A stretch of 64,000 bases of DNA from Sporodiniella umbellata (GCA_025677835.1 JAIXMR010000039.1:124001-188000); one strand, 5' to 3'. Shown: positions 35,932 through 46,893, counted from the first letter of the stretch. Notes: generated from the letters alone by a model not told the origin. Made by a program: numbers and translations.

Positions 35932-36754
35932 TTACTCTTCATCCGATTCTTCAGCAAGAGTCATTGCAATACGATCCAAATCACGTTGGCCATCTTGAGT
36001 GATCATACGGCCACTAAGAGAAAGGATGAGTTTAAAAAGCCTATCGAACGAACCCTGTTTATTTTACCCTCGCTTGTCCTTTTGCAAAACACCAATCTTT
36101 TCCAGAGACTGAAGGACCTTACGGTTGACAGAGCCAGAGGCATCGACGTGGTGAGAAGGACGAGAACCGCGGTTGATGGTACCGCCATGCACCTTGTTCA
36201 AGGCACCGACACCAACGCTCTTGCGGATGTAAATGTGGCGGGCAACAGAGGCAGCACGGACGTAGTACCAGTCAGGATCGTAAGGAGCCAATTCCTTGAA
36301 AGTACCAGTCTTGACAAGATCAACCCACTTGGGCACCTCGAGCTTACCCGTACGCTTCAAATAAGCAGCATAAGCCTTGATAAAAGCTACCAGTTTTTAA
36401 AAGTCAGTGAAAATTTTTGGGTCGCTAAGCCACGCTCCCACACACACACACACACACACTCTTTTTTTTTTTTTTTTTTCAAAACACCAGCTCACACCAT
36501 CTCAAACCCATGCCAGTTCGATGCATCTCTCTCTTTCTCTCACCATAGACACACATACACACAAAATAATAACAATAAAAGAAAACTTAAAAACAACCTA
36601 TTTTTCTTTGAACAAGCGCATTCATTCTTTTTTTTTTTTTTTTTTTTTGGTGGGCTTATGTTTGAATGTGTACGTGCTTATGTTTGAATGCTTATGTTTG
36701 AATCCATGTGTGTGTATGTGTTTATGTGTGTGTATGTGTGTATGTGTGTATGTG

Positions 36755-36794
<40 letters not shown>

Positions 36795-36862
36795 CCCCCC
36801 CATCAACAGCGTTGTTGTTATTTACCGTGGGCGTTGACGTCCTTGACAGTAATACCAGCCAT
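35932..36862 (-). CDS. RPS19: 40S ribosomal protein eS19
   Basis: Three exons: 36826-36862 (MAGITVKDVNAH), 36068-36386 and 35932-36013 (145 residues, family length). Diagnostic stretches are KRTGKLEVPKWVDLVKTGTF, YYVRAASVARHIYI and NRGSRPSHHVDASGSV. It is needed for 40S maturation and 18S rRNA 3'-end processing. Codon bias is typical of ribosomal protein genes. Intron 1 is unusually long (36,387-36,825, 439 nt) and filled with microsatellites, while intron 2 is 54 nt. Confidence 0.97.
36438..36790. repeat. Microsatellite cluster inside the eS19 first intron
   Basis: (CA)n at about 36,438-36,459, T-runs at 36,462-36,479 and 36,629-36,648, three copies of GCTTATGTTTGAAT (36,654-36,667; 36,676-36,689; 36,690-36,703) and a (TG)n-rich run at about 36,708-36,789. 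Expansion of simple repeats explains the intron's length. Confidence 0.85.
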
Positions 36863-37389
36863 AATAAGATAGAGAAAGAGAGAAGGGAAGAAATTCAATC
36901 CCGCGCACCCTTTGAGTTCAACTAAAAAAAAAAAAATTTTTTTTCCTTTCTTTTTTTTTTTTTTTTTTTTTTTTGGGAAAACCAAATACAGTCAATAGTG
37001 AACAACCAATCAAAAGAGAACGGAAAGTGAAAAGGGTAAGTGCAGTGGAAGGGAGAAGATCTGGCATTGTCAAAGGGGGTTATCCACACAGCACTTGAGT
37101 ACCCAAGCGGTTTTTGGTTTCGTTTGTGAGAGAAAGTAAATGCGAACAGCTCACATAGGATGTTCTGTGAAAGAATATCAACGGACTGTTGGAACGGTAT
37201 TTCTTGCTTTTGTTTACCTATTCGCATGACTTGGGACCATCGCAAGTGTATGTGTGTGTGTTTTTGAAAAAAGGCCATCGTTTTCTTGGTAGGCAGCGAT
37301 TGCTTGGGTCTGTACTTTAAAATCTCTGTGAGAGATCTTGAGTGTGTTTTCACATAAAAAAGGAATAAATCTCTTATTTTTCCTATTTT

Positions 37390-37421
<32 letters not shown>

Positions 37422-37438
37422 GTGCGATAACAGCCACT
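36863..37438. other. Divergent promoter region between eS19 and the DUF4097-like gene
   Basis: 576 bp bounded by poly(T) tracts near 36,951-36,974 and 37,404-37,421. No gene seen; the minus-strand frames here are A/T-run artefacts. Confidence 0.55.
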
Positions 37439-38886
37439 ATGCAAAGTCCAGATTCAACTTCTGATAGATCTTCTGAAGGCACTCATCATCGAATTGAGCC
37501 TAGTTTTTTCCACACATCCAATACGCAGAGAGAGCCAGGCAAAAAAGGGGAACTTGGCCAAGGACCTGCTGAGAATCCCTACTGGTCTTCGCCACCCCCT
37601 TACTATAGCTCACCCCCGCCCAGAGAAAACGACACACCCAGCGCACCCCCTTTGGAACTACCCCAGCCGTATCCATCGCAAGCCTACCCACCTTTAGGTT
37701 ATAATGCACCTTACTACGGATCGACACCACCCATCTTTCCAAACACATCCGATGCTCCTTTGCCAAGTCCGATACCCGCCTGGCCTTGGGCTGTTCCACC
37801 AGCGCCAAGCAGTACGTATGCATTCTCTCATCTGCCCACCACTCATTTTTTTTATTCTTCTTCTTCTTCTTACTATGATTTATTCTGGGTGGGGAAATAG
37901 GCACAGGCCCTAACGAGGGCAAACGCTCCTCTTTTAGTTTATCCGACTGGATTATTTATATTTTGATTGGCTTCTTTGTGTTTTGCGGTGTGATGAGCAT
38001 GGTAGGCTCTAACGCGAGCTTTCGTTGTACGAACGCCGTGCCGTGGACAGATTTACCCGAGAAAGTCCATTTCGGACCTCAACTGACGATTAGCAGCAGT
38101 CGAGGGATCTCGGCGGGTCGTGTGATCCTTCAGGACGCTACAGAGCAAACGCCCCAGGGCACGGTCCATATCAAAGGCTTGATTTCCTCAGGCGCCAGCG
38201 CTCAGCACGTACGATTCCATCAACAGACCGAAGGCGAGGAGACCCGTCTCGAATTTGAAATCAACCGAGACTCGATCCTTCACTTCTGCGTCAGCCTGGA
38301 GATTGTCATCTACGTCGCCCAGAATACTTCCCAGATCGCTATCGACCTGCCCAACGTAGCGGTTCAAATCCCGGGCACGTTGGCCAACACGGACAGCTTA
38401 CGGCTCACGACCACCAATGCTCCTATTCAGCTGGATTCACCCTGGCGAGGTCAAAACCTGTACATGAGCACCACCAACGCTCAAATTCAACTCTCGAAAC
38501 CTGTTTTGGCTCAAGCCTCGGTCACTCTAAGTAATACTCTAAACATCTAAAGTAACACCCTAAACATCTTTCTTTTGACGCTTGCTTAGCCACCACCAAT
38601 GGAGCCATCATCAGTACCAGCCAGATTGATGCCCATCATCGTTTGCGTGTCACGACTACCAATGCGCTTATCCACCTTCATCAGATCAAGACAGATGGGG
38701 CTGACCTTCATACTTCTAACGGAGCCATTATCCTAGACCATGCCATGGCCGATACTTATCTGAGTGCAATCACCACCAACGGTAAGATGAACCTTCATCT
38801 CCTAGGTGAGAAAAACCCTCAGGTCACTGCCAAAACATCCAATGGTTATGCGTCCATTTCACTCGTAATAATATATACATACAAAC

Positions 38887-38929
<43 letters not shown>

Positions 38930-39197
38930 TATATACATACGTATCGTTTGATTTCTATAAGCCTATTCATCTCTTTCTCTCTAGCCCGAATCCTTTGAAG
39001 GCTCTTTCTCCGCCCAAACCAGTTCTCACAACACCATCTCGCTTCACGATAGGCTGGCTTGGACTAACGTCAAACATGCCTCGCGAGGTATGGTGGTTGG
39101 TGAACGCTCAAGATATACTTCGACGAACCCGCATGGTTCTATCCTATTGGAATCTTCCAATGCTGACCTGAACCTTGAGTTTGTTCAGGAAGAATAA
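37439..39197 (+). CDS. Type II membrane protein with DUF4097-like beta-repeat ectodomain
   Basis: Four exons: 37439-37811, 37901-38530, 38590-38864 and 38985-39197 (496 residues). The N-terminal ~125 residues are Pro/Tyr/Ser-rich (YWSSPPPYYSSPPP), probably cytosolic. A single TM segment follows at about 140-160 (DWIIYILIGFFVFCGVMSMV). The rest is a series of beta-solenoid-like repeats (LRLTTTNAPIQL, LYMSTTNAQIQL, TTNGAI, TSNGAI, ITTNGKMNLHL, TSNGYASISL), as in DUF4097/adhesin-like domains found in many fungal surface proteins. Function is unknown; surface or wall contact is inferred. Intron 3 contains a TA microsatellite (38,898-38,936). Base composition is clearly GC-richer than flanking genes. 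Confidence 0.75.
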
Positions 39198-39285
39198 TTA
39201 TGCAATAAAAACAATCCGTTCTGATTGGCTCTGCCTTTCTCTCTCTCTCTCTCTCACTTTTTTTTTTTTTTCTTGTTTTCTCCCC

Positions 39286-40785
39286 ATGCGCCATGGCTTT
39301 TTCAAAGAAAATCGACTGATCTGGGCAATACCTTTTCTAGTGTTTGTGTTGGTTGTCTTGAACTATCAACGACCTAGGGTCAAACCAAAGGAAAAGCCCA
39401 AACAAGCACAACCCACATCGTCGGGCGTCGTTTGGCCAGAGCCGTTTAGTCTCTCTTCACCCTCGGCCGATGAACGTTATGTGACCTACTTGCCTCATTC
39501 TGGCTTTCATAATCAACGAATTGCCTTGGAGAATGCGCTCTTGTTGGCACATTATCTCAATCGGACGTTGCTATTACCCCCTGTCTATCTGACGAGCCCA
39601 GCGTTTCCCTGGTTACGGTTCGACAAGATGTACGAACGGTTGTTGTTACAGACCAAGAACGGACTGGAATACTGCAGCCAGTTGAGAGAAAACGAACCGT
39701 TGCCAGCCGAATGCGTACAGCATCCGCATTGGACGTGGGTGCCTTGGACGTTCTTTTATGACCTACAGCCGCTCCTGCCCAAGATTCGCATCGTGTTCAG
39801 AAACGACATGAGTCTCGAATGGATCCAGGACAGCTGTGGGCAAGACATTTACTTTCTCAAGGATCTCACCCCGTTCGACTACAGGATTTACGACCTACCC
39901 AGCTCTCAAACCCCGTTGCAACGCTTTATGCATCGTATCGAGCTCGAGGCGCTTGAGGCGGTTGAAGAGCGTGTGATTCATCTGGGCTCCCTGTTTGGTT
40001 CCTATCGGGTATTGGCACAAACCGTACCGCACCAGGCTTTACTGCAATGGATCCGAAGCCACATGATTTTCAAAAACCCGGTGCTGTTGGAGGTGGCAGG
40101 CAAGGTGGTGGAGCGGCTGGGTGGCGTACGTTCGTTTGTAGGTCTTCATCTAAGGGTGGGCGACGGGGTATTCAAGGCCCGGGCTGGGCTCCATGTGGAC
40201 GCGCTTTTCCACCAGCTGGTCAACGACTATACCGATCTCACGCTGGAAGAGCTCAGCGAACGTTACGATCCAACCCATCACCAGGATCGTCAGGAAGACA
40301 CCCACTATGAAATCAAGCAGCTCAGAGACACCGCTCCCCATCAAGACACCCACCTTCCCCTCGCCGTCAGCCACCCACCGCCCTCTGTGCTCCAGCCCAG
40401 ATTGGGGGCTGCCTCCACCCATTTGACGTGTGGCCCCACCGACGGTCGTAACGACCGCTTTGCTAAAACCACCCTTTACATTGCTACCGATTGCCCTCAC
40501 CCAAGAGAACATCCCCTACTGCAAAAGCTCTTCAAGACTTTTCCCTGTATCTTTGTTCTCGATGATTTCTTGGACTCCCTCGCTCCTCTGCAACAGATCC
40601 ACGTCGCACAAGACAACGTCCCTCTTCAGTCCTACCTGATCCCCATGGTGGATGCCATCATCTCCGCTCAAGGCCATACTTTCTACGGTACGAACGCCAG
40701 TACCTTTTCTACTTATATCCAACGTCAACTCCATCCTGTCTATACCGATCAACCCATCCCATTGGCCGATGTTCCTCTACCCTAA
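39286..40785 (+). CDS. O-fucosyltransferase-like type II glycosyltransferase
   Basis: Intronless, 499 codons. ATG 39286 was chosen over the longer frame because a CT repeat and T-run lie upstream and the signal anchor (LIWAIPFLVFVLVVLNY, about residues 11-27) starts just after it. The stem is Lys/Pro/Gln-rich. The catalytic region opens with the family motif GFHNQRIALENALLLAHYLN and LLLPP, and has LHLRVGDGVF, matching the H-x-R-x-GD nucleotide-sugar-binding motif of GDP-fucose protein O-fucosyltransferases. It is expected in the Golgi or ER lumen. Substrate is unknown. It starts 88 bp after the DUF4097-like stop, same strand, sharing its high GC. Confidence 0.8.
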   Translation: MRHGFFKENRLIWAIPFLVFVLVVLNYQRPRVKPKEKPKQAQPTSSGVVWPEPFSLSSPSADERYVTYLPHSGFHNQRIALENALLLAHYLNRTLLLPPVYLTSPAFPWLRFDKMYERLLLQTKNGLEYCSQLRENEPLPAECVQHPHWTWVPWTFFYDLQPLLPKIRIVFRNDMSLEWIQDSCGQDIYFLKDLTPFDYRIYDLPSSQTPLQRFMHRIELEALEAVEERVIHLGSLFGSYRVLAQTVPHQALLQWIRSHMIFKNPVLLEVAGKVVERLGGVRSFVGLHLRVGDGVFKARAGLHVDALFHQLVNDYTDLTLEELSERYDPTHHQDRQEDTHYEIKQLRDTAPHQDTHLPLAVSHPPPSVLQPRLGAASTHLTCGPTDGRNDRFAKTTLYIATDCPHPREHPLLQKLFKTFPCIFVLDDFLDSLAPLQQIHVAQDNVPLQSYLIPMVDAIISAQGHTFYGTNASTFSTYIQRQLHPVYTDQPIPLADVPLP

Positions 40786-41199
40786 TAAACCCTCTCTCTC
40801 TCTCTCCCCCCCTTTTTTTTTTTTTCTCGTGTCTGTCACACAGGGCTTGCCTAGGTTGTAACAAAAAAAAAAAAAAAAATTAGGCTGGCGCTTTCTTTTA
40901 GAACAATGGTTGATAGATTGTCCAACGTTGAATCGAGAGAGTGGCGTAACGCTTTCTTTTTTTTTTTTTTTTTTTTTCAGTATTGAGCCTTCATTTTTCA
41001 AGCCTAAGGAGAGGGCGCAAGCAATGAAAGAGTCACCAAAAAAAACTAAAAATTTTTTTTTTTTTTTTTTTTCTTTCTTTACATCAGCCCGAGATGGATT
41101 AAAACACGGACTCAGAAAGCTTTATATAGAGAGAAAGAGAGAAAGAGATAGAAAAAGAAAGTTTTCATCTTTTTTTTCTTTAATTTGTTTTATTTATTC
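40786..41199. other. Intergenic/promoter of the zinc-finger gene
   Basis: CT-repeat then T- and A-runs (40,812-40,825; 40,862-40,879; 40,956-40,978; 41,054-41,072). No gene seen. Confidence 0.55.
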
Positions 41200-41915
41200 A
41201 TGTCCGTAGACAGTGAGCAGAGGATGGATTATACGGATGACTTTGTGGTAGTCGATCATCATCTACCCACACCTACCAGTCCTGTAGACACCTCCCAATT
41301 CGGCCAATTTGCTGTAAAGACAGCTTCAGAAAATGTATATATCTGTCCAGACTGTAACCACACCTTTCATCGAGCACATAACCTCAAATCACATCAAGCA
41401 ACACATTCTACGAATAAACAATTTCAGGTAGAGCCTTTTCCTTTCCTTTTTAATTTCTAAACTTCTATCTAGTGTACAGACTGCGACAAACACTTTTTAC
41501 GATTGCACGACTTTAAAAGACATCAAAAATTACACACAGGAGAGAAGCCTTATCAATGTACAGACTGTTTTCGTTCCTTCAGTCGACTCGACGCTCTCAA
41601 CAGACACAAAAAGACAGAGTCCGCCTGTTTAAAGTCAAACGCTCTAAAGCCACTCATGATACCTAATCCAACTCCTTTTTTGCTTGAACCCGCCGCTCAG
41701 CCCATGCCGTCAGCCTCACTGCCCACCTCCTCTCTCCGCTTGCCTTCCATGGTAGTCCATGAAAACCCCGAAGAAGTCGAGCGACTGAAACAAAGAGTAC
41801 ACGATCTGGAAGTGGAGGTAAGAATCAATCTGCTCTCACACACAATACTCACTCGTTTTATTTCCATAAGAATCGTGTCTTGAGATCTTTGATAAGAAAT
41901 GAAGAAGTGCAATAG
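41200..41915 (+). CDS. C2H2 zinc-finger protein with C-terminal coiled coil
   Basis: Three exons: 41200-41427, 41473-41817 and 41871-41915 (205 residues). Three tandem fingers: CPDCNHTFHRAHNLKSHQATH, then CTDCDKHFLRLHDFKRHQKL ending in H, then CTDCFRSFSRLDALNRH with KKTESAC as an atypical last part (a Cys stands where the final His would be). The TGEKPYQ linker between fingers 2 and 3 is the classic DNA-binding linker. A Pro/Ser-rich segment follows and then a heptad-like tail (EEVERLKQRVHDLEVE, NRVLRSLIRNEEVQ) that may dimerise. Probably a sequence-specific transcription factor; targets unknown. Confidence 0.85.
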
Positions 41916-41946
41916 ACCTCCTTGTTTCTTTTGAAAAAAAAAAAAA

Positions 41947-41988
<42 letters not shown>

Positions 41989-43763
41989 AAAAAAAAAAAA
42001 AAAAAAATATGTGTGTAAATAACCAACATAAGCATTGACAAGAAACATGGTCTCATCTTTCCTTTCCCTTAATCTTATTATTTATTTCCGTTGCCTTTCC
42101 CTAGCTCACTGTAAATCATTATGCCTTAATATTCATCCTCACGTTAATAAAGAACTCTTTCTATGATCACAAAATCTTCTTTTGGCCAGAAATAAATCTC
42201 AGATGTCAACCTATTGTTCTCAAACTCAGCAGTCTTACCCATCCCTTTTAATAATAATAATAATAATAATAATAGAAAATCTCATCGCACCGGGGGCTTG
42301 GGTTAGGCTTGGGGAGGGGAAAGAAAAACATAGCCATTTTAAACAAACCTTCTCTCACCATAAAAACACACACACATAGCTTTGTGTTGACTAGACTTGG
42401 TTTTGGCTTTGTAAAAGTACATCAGCAAAGGGCTTTTCTTCTCAAAAATAGGACCACACATCAGATAAAAAAAATGCCACCCTTTCCACGGCTAGAATGC
42501 TATTTTAACCTTTTTTTTTTTTATTGTTCAAACACCCCCTAAACAGGGTTTATGACGGATGTTTGTTTTGCTTACCACAAAACTCGCCGAGTGTTATCGT
42601 TTCCCAGCATTAGATTTTGATGGTACAAACGTTGTACTGTTGAACAAAAACCTGTTTTCCTTTTTTTAAAAAAAAAAAGGAAAACAGAATGCAAAGTGTA
42701 AAACGGCCGTAATGAAATCGTTTTCTTCTATTACCAACTTTCTTAACTCTAGCCTTCTTCCCTTTTTTTTTTTTTTTTTTGGAAACATAACAGAAAAACA
42801 AACCAAATGGCTGTTACCCAACTTTAGTCTTCCTGTTTTGTTACTATCGCTTTTTGTCCAGGTTGACTAGATTTGATATTCAAATACTTGTTTTTGGACA
42901 ATCTTGGCATCTTTTCGGTCATGCACGCCGGCCTTCAGCTACAAATACCACATACTGCCTATCGTAGCCTATCGTAGCGTTCCTTAGAAAAGCTCCCCCC
43001 CAAAAAAAAAAAAAAAAAAAACCAGAAAAAGTCAAAACACAAACGGTTTCTCTCTTTTTTTTTTTTTTTTTTTTTTTTTTGCAACAGATTGAGCCTAGAG
43101 TAGCGCGTTGTCTAAAACAAAGTGTTTTCAATGGTAGTTGCGTTGTTCTTATTCGATCGTGATTTTTAATGGCGCGTATACATCGTTTTCCTTTTGTAGT
43201 ATGGCTACCGAATATAGCACTCTGTGCTCCTTTTTTTTTTTTTTTTGTTCTAGAAAAATAATAAGACTCACCAAAAGGTGGGTGACATCGTCCCAAACTA
43301 AAACTAATACCGCTTAATACCAAGTTTCTGTGTTCAGGTTAGACCTTTTTAGAGGTTTACAACAGCAAAAAAAAAAAAAAAAAAAAACTTGCTCAGGTGC
43401 ATTTTCGTTCTCAGATTGAGAAGATAATTGCAGATTTGGAGACAATCTGACAGTCTGACATTGAAATCAAAGTGCGTGAGTAACCCATCTACATGACCGA
43501 CTCGTTCCTATTATCCATATTAAAAGGTCGAGCTTTTCTTTACTCTGGATTTGATCTATAAAAGACAGAAAGAAGAAGAAGAATAAAAAAAATGATTGAA
43601 AAACATACTTCAACATGCGCAATGGGTCAAGTTTGGACTATGTACAGCTTTGTCATATGCTTTGTCTCCTTTTTTTTCTGTTTTCTTTACTATGACATAA
43701 GGAGTCAGTTTCAAAAGCAGTTTTCTTTTTATTCCATCATACGTTTTTAATTTCAATTTATAT

Positions 43764-43805
<42 letters not shown>

Positions 43806-44454
43806 GCGTCCGTAGGCCAAAGGGATTTTCTGTAGTCAGAGAGACTCGCAAGAAAACAAGAGTGATAATAACAAGTGACAAACAACTCTGTCTTGTTTTA
43901 CTCTCAAAGAAGCACACTATTGGAGATAAATACTTGAAAAAAAACACGGTTGCATTTGTACATTTGAAAACTATCATCCGAGGTATCACTAAACTCAAAA
44001 CAATAAACCAAAAAAAGGCATTACCTACGCGAGAGCCAATGCATAAATCAAGCTTTAGGTCATTGATTTAAAATCAAACGATCTAGCGCCGTAGTGTTCT
44101 TTTTGAATACTACAAAGAAAAAAAAAAAAAAGACGCGATATTCGCCCGTAGGTGAACTACGTCCCTGTAAACAAAAACAAGGCTGATTTGCTACTGCCTC
44201 ACAAAGATTTGGCTTTTTTTTTTTTTTTTTCAGAGTCTATACATCGATTTACTTGCACCAATGAGCAAAGTTGAAACAATGCAAAATAAACTACGTCATA
44301 CCGCCAAACCATTGTATTTTAGCGTCACACTAAACGTCATGGTGAGACTACGAAGCGGGTGCAAAGTCAGGCACTCGTTTGTATATAAAAGACGCGATTA
44401 TTTAACTCGTTTTTTTTTTTTTTTTTTTTAAAAAAATACAAATTAATTATACAA
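41916..44454. other. Intergenic with extreme A/T tracts and a hairpin
   Basis: About 2.5 kb with A-runs interrupted by TTT at 41,935-42,007, AAT repeats at 42,251-42,273, and A- or T-runs at 43,000, 43,060, 43,370 and 43,766-43,804. An exon-like stretch at 43,397-43,450 follows acceptor TTGCTCAG (VHFRSQIEKIIADLETI then stop), but I could not connect it upstream. No gene called. Confidence 0.5.
42653..42687. repeat. Perfect 15-bp inverted repeat (hairpin)
   Basis: CTGTTTTCCTTTTTT (42,653-42,667) and its exact reverse complement (42,673-42,687) are separated by 5 nt. As RNA it would fold into a short U/A-rich hairpin in either direction. Confidence 0.9.
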
Positions 44455-44856
44455 ATGTTCTCTTCTCACTCTGCTCCCCGTGGTGTCCTCACCGTTAACC
44501 TTATCGAAGCTACCAACCTCAAGAAGGAAGATCTTGGTGGCCATGATGATGCCTATGTTGAACTCTGGCTCGATGAAGACTACAAACAACGCTCTGAAGT
44601 TGTCAGTGATACCGAAAACCCCGTCTGGAACCAAACCTTCACCTTCAACATCGAAGAAGGTTCCTCCAAGCACAAGGTTTACTTCAAGGTCTTGGATAAG
44701 GATTTGGTCGGCTCTGACAAGATTGGTACCGGACACGTTGATGTCTCTGATGCTTTCAAGGGTGAAGCTATCGATACCTGGGTGAAGCTTCCTGCCATGT
44801 TGGGTCTCTCCAGCCATGGTGAAGTTCACGTCTCCATCGCTTTCTCCCCCGAGTAA
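44455..44856 (+). CDS. Small single-C2-domain protein
   Basis: Intronless, 133 residues, almost entirely one C2 domain (GVLTVNLIEATNLKKEDLGG; DDAYVELWLDEDYKQRSEV; NPVWNQTFTF; VYFKVLDKDLVGSDKIGTGH). Acidic residues in the first and third loops (DDAY, DKDLVGSD) suggest Ca2+-dependent phospholipid binding. Strongly biased codons indicate high expression. C2-only proteins of this size act at membranes; no specific partner can be named. Confidence 0.9.
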   Translation: MFSSHSAPRGVLTVNLIEATNLKKEDLGGHDDAYVELWLDEDYKQRSEVVSDTENPVWNQTFTFNIEEGSSKHKVYFKVLDKDLVGSDKIGTGHVDVSDAFKGEAIDTWVKLPAMLGLSSHGEVHVSIAFSPE

Positions 44857-44990
44857 ATTGTTTATACCCACTCTTATCCACCTGTAAAAAACAAACAAAA
44901 CAAAAGACAACGGATCTAAACGTTTCAATCAATAAAAAACAAAAAAAAAACTAGTTTTTTGTATCATTCTTTTTCTTGGGGTGAATATTA

Positions 44991-46318
44991 TTATAAAGTG
45001 TTTTCTATAAAAAAAGGAACGGATGATCTGTCTTTCACAATAGCAACGGCTGTACCATCAGAAACACATCGATAGTCTTGATTTCTCCAGGATATCTTTG
45101 TTCCTCCCATCGCGTAAAGGTAAAGTGGAAGTGCAAGGCATTCACGAGAGAGCCAAGCACGTAGAAAACGAGAGGGAGAAACGCGATGTGTCTGAATCAG
45201 AGCACAGTAGAGCATATAGTCGTTCAAGCACCAGAACAGCCAATGGAGAGCAAAAAAGGGCAGGAGGGGCGTACCCAACAGTAGGTGATAGCCTATGGCT
45301 CCCATCCAGCCACAGAGCACGGATTCTGTCAAAGGCTCTACCAACGTAGCTGTAGTGACAATATACTTTCGAAGACGTACCCAACGTGCACGGCGGTCAC
45401 AATAGCCTCGAAACGAAAGCGATCCCAATGTCTGGGAGGCAGTGTCCGCACTCATACGGTGTCTTAAGCCAATGTGCCACAGGGCTTCTCCAATAATGTT
45501 GTCTTCAGCCATATAACGACCAAATCTGGCTAGTCCTCCAACGCGTTCAAGATCAGACCGTCGATAGAGGTTAGACTTTCCCATCACGCAGGATGCAACA
45601 CCTACAGCATTGATCGCCAAATACATCTTTGCGTGGTTCGTATTCAAAAACAGGTGTTCGACTTCCGCTGAATAGCTGGCTGGCTCAACAGCCACAGGCA
45701 GATGATGAACAAGTCCAATGCCTGGCGCTGAAAGTAAATCCACCGATCGGCCTAACGTGTCTTTATCCACATAGACGTTGGAATCCAAAACCCATAGAAT
45801 ATCGTATTCAGCCGTTTGGTAAGGTTTGATCAGATTGTTCACTTTAGGGTTAATACCTACGTGTTGATCGCCTTTTTCAAAAGAGAGTTGAGTTCTTCTT
45901 TTTTATATTTATATTACCTTACCTACAATCAATCGACTCTTTACACTGGGATATTCTTGAATCAATCTATTTACAATCGGAATCGCTGGATCGTTGGCTG
46001 AGGCGACAGAGAAAATAATTTCAAACTTTGGATAGTTTTGACTAAAGGCTGACCGTAAGTTTCTTTCTAATTCCAAATCGACTCCCTTCAAGGGGCGAAG
46101 AATAGAAACGCCTTGGGTTTCATGCCCAGAGGCCTTGGAGGATACAGGTAGGGGCTTTTGTCGGTACCTTGACTGTCTGTAATAAGGTGAGTCCTCTCCT
46201 CACTCAGTCTTTTTTTTTTTTTTTCTAACCCAACATATTGCCCTAGTAAACTCAAGAGTATCATAAATGTATACCATATAGAAAGTATATAGCTTATTGC
46301 TGTTACAATCAGTGACAT
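44991..46318 (-). CDS. Ceramide glucosyltransferase (glucosylceramide synthase)
   Basis: Three exons: 46230-46318, 45923-46176 and 44991-45871 (407 residues). N-terminal TM segment (SLIVTAISYILSIWYTFMIL), then a GT21 catalytic core with VSILRPLKG, the D1/D2 aspartates in ILWVLDSNVYVD, D3 in YMAEDN, and the (Q/R)xxRW motif as CDRRARW. C-terminal membrane-embedded hydrophobic helices follow (GAIGYHLLLGTPLLPFFALH). It transfers glucose from UDP-glucose to ceramide on the Golgi/ER membrane. The enzyme is absent from S. cerevisiae but common in filamentous fungi, where glucosylceramide supports hyphal growth. It diverges from the FHA gene with only 99 bp between start codons. Confidence 0.93.
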
Positions 46319-46417
46319 TAGCTATTTGACATGAATAGACAAGAAAGAAAAAGAGAATAAACCAAAACGAACGGAATTATAAATCTTCTTTTTTTTCCCT
46401 TTATTTTTTTTTTCAAT

Positions 46418-46893
46418 ATGACTTTTTTTCAAAACTTGGACACAAAACAAATATATCAACTAACAACCGACCAACCTATCGTTCTAGGAAGAAACAAATA
46501 TGGATTGCGAGGCCGTTATTGCAGCCGAAGTCATGGTATTCTCTAAAAGAATCTTCATTTTTTATACATGTTTTTTTTTTTTTTTTTTTTTTTTTTCCTT
46601 GTATTGATGTAAGAACAAAACTCAGTTAAAATAACACTTTTGAATGATGGAAGATGCTTTCTGGAAAAGGTATACTCCCTAAACACACTGTGTACTAACC
46701 CTCTGGATGATTTCTGTAGTTGACAAGTCATGTGGCATTGTTAAACGAAGCACAACTGCCACTGAATAAAGAAATTGAAGCCTTTGATCAAGATATTATT
46801 ACCATACCAGTAGTTGAGAAACAAACAAACAAAACGCGTAGTAGTCCCTTACTTTTTCTTTGGATCGTAGATCAAACAAAAAGTCCTGCTTGA
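46418..46893 (+). CDS. Short FHA-domain protein (PNKP/aprataxin-like)
   Basis: Three exons: 46418-46535, 46614-46669 and 46720-46893 (115 residues). The N-terminal half matches a forkhead-associated domain: IVLGRNKYGLRGRYCSRSHG holds the GRN and SRSH-type phosphothreonine-binding motif, followed by NSVKITLLNDGRCFLEK and LNEAQLPL. The arrangement resembles the N-terminal FHA of PNKP, aprataxin and APLF, which bind CK2-phosphorylated XRCC1/XRCC4 scaffolds. No kinase, phosphatase or HIT domain follows, so it is an FHA module on its own. The DNA-repair link is by analogy only. Confidence 0.65.

Noticed and set aside
36922..37482. 186-codon minus-strand ORF between eS19 and the DUF4097-like gene
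   Set aside because: Bridged by A/T homopolymers, no homology or splice logic, and it covers a divergent promoter.
39175..39285. Longer N-terminus for the fucosyltransferase-like protein
   Set aside because: It begins at TTG inside the upstream gene's last exon and reads through a CT repeat and a T-run; ATG 39,286 just precedes the signal anchor.
42919..43323. 134-codon minus-strand ORF
   Set aside because: Its length comes from poly(T)/poly(A) runs translating to Lys and Phe; no domain, and composition unlike neighbouring genes.
44443..44928. 161-codon ORF opposite the C2-domain gene
   Set aside because: Antisense shadow; the plus-strand C2 domain is unmistakable.
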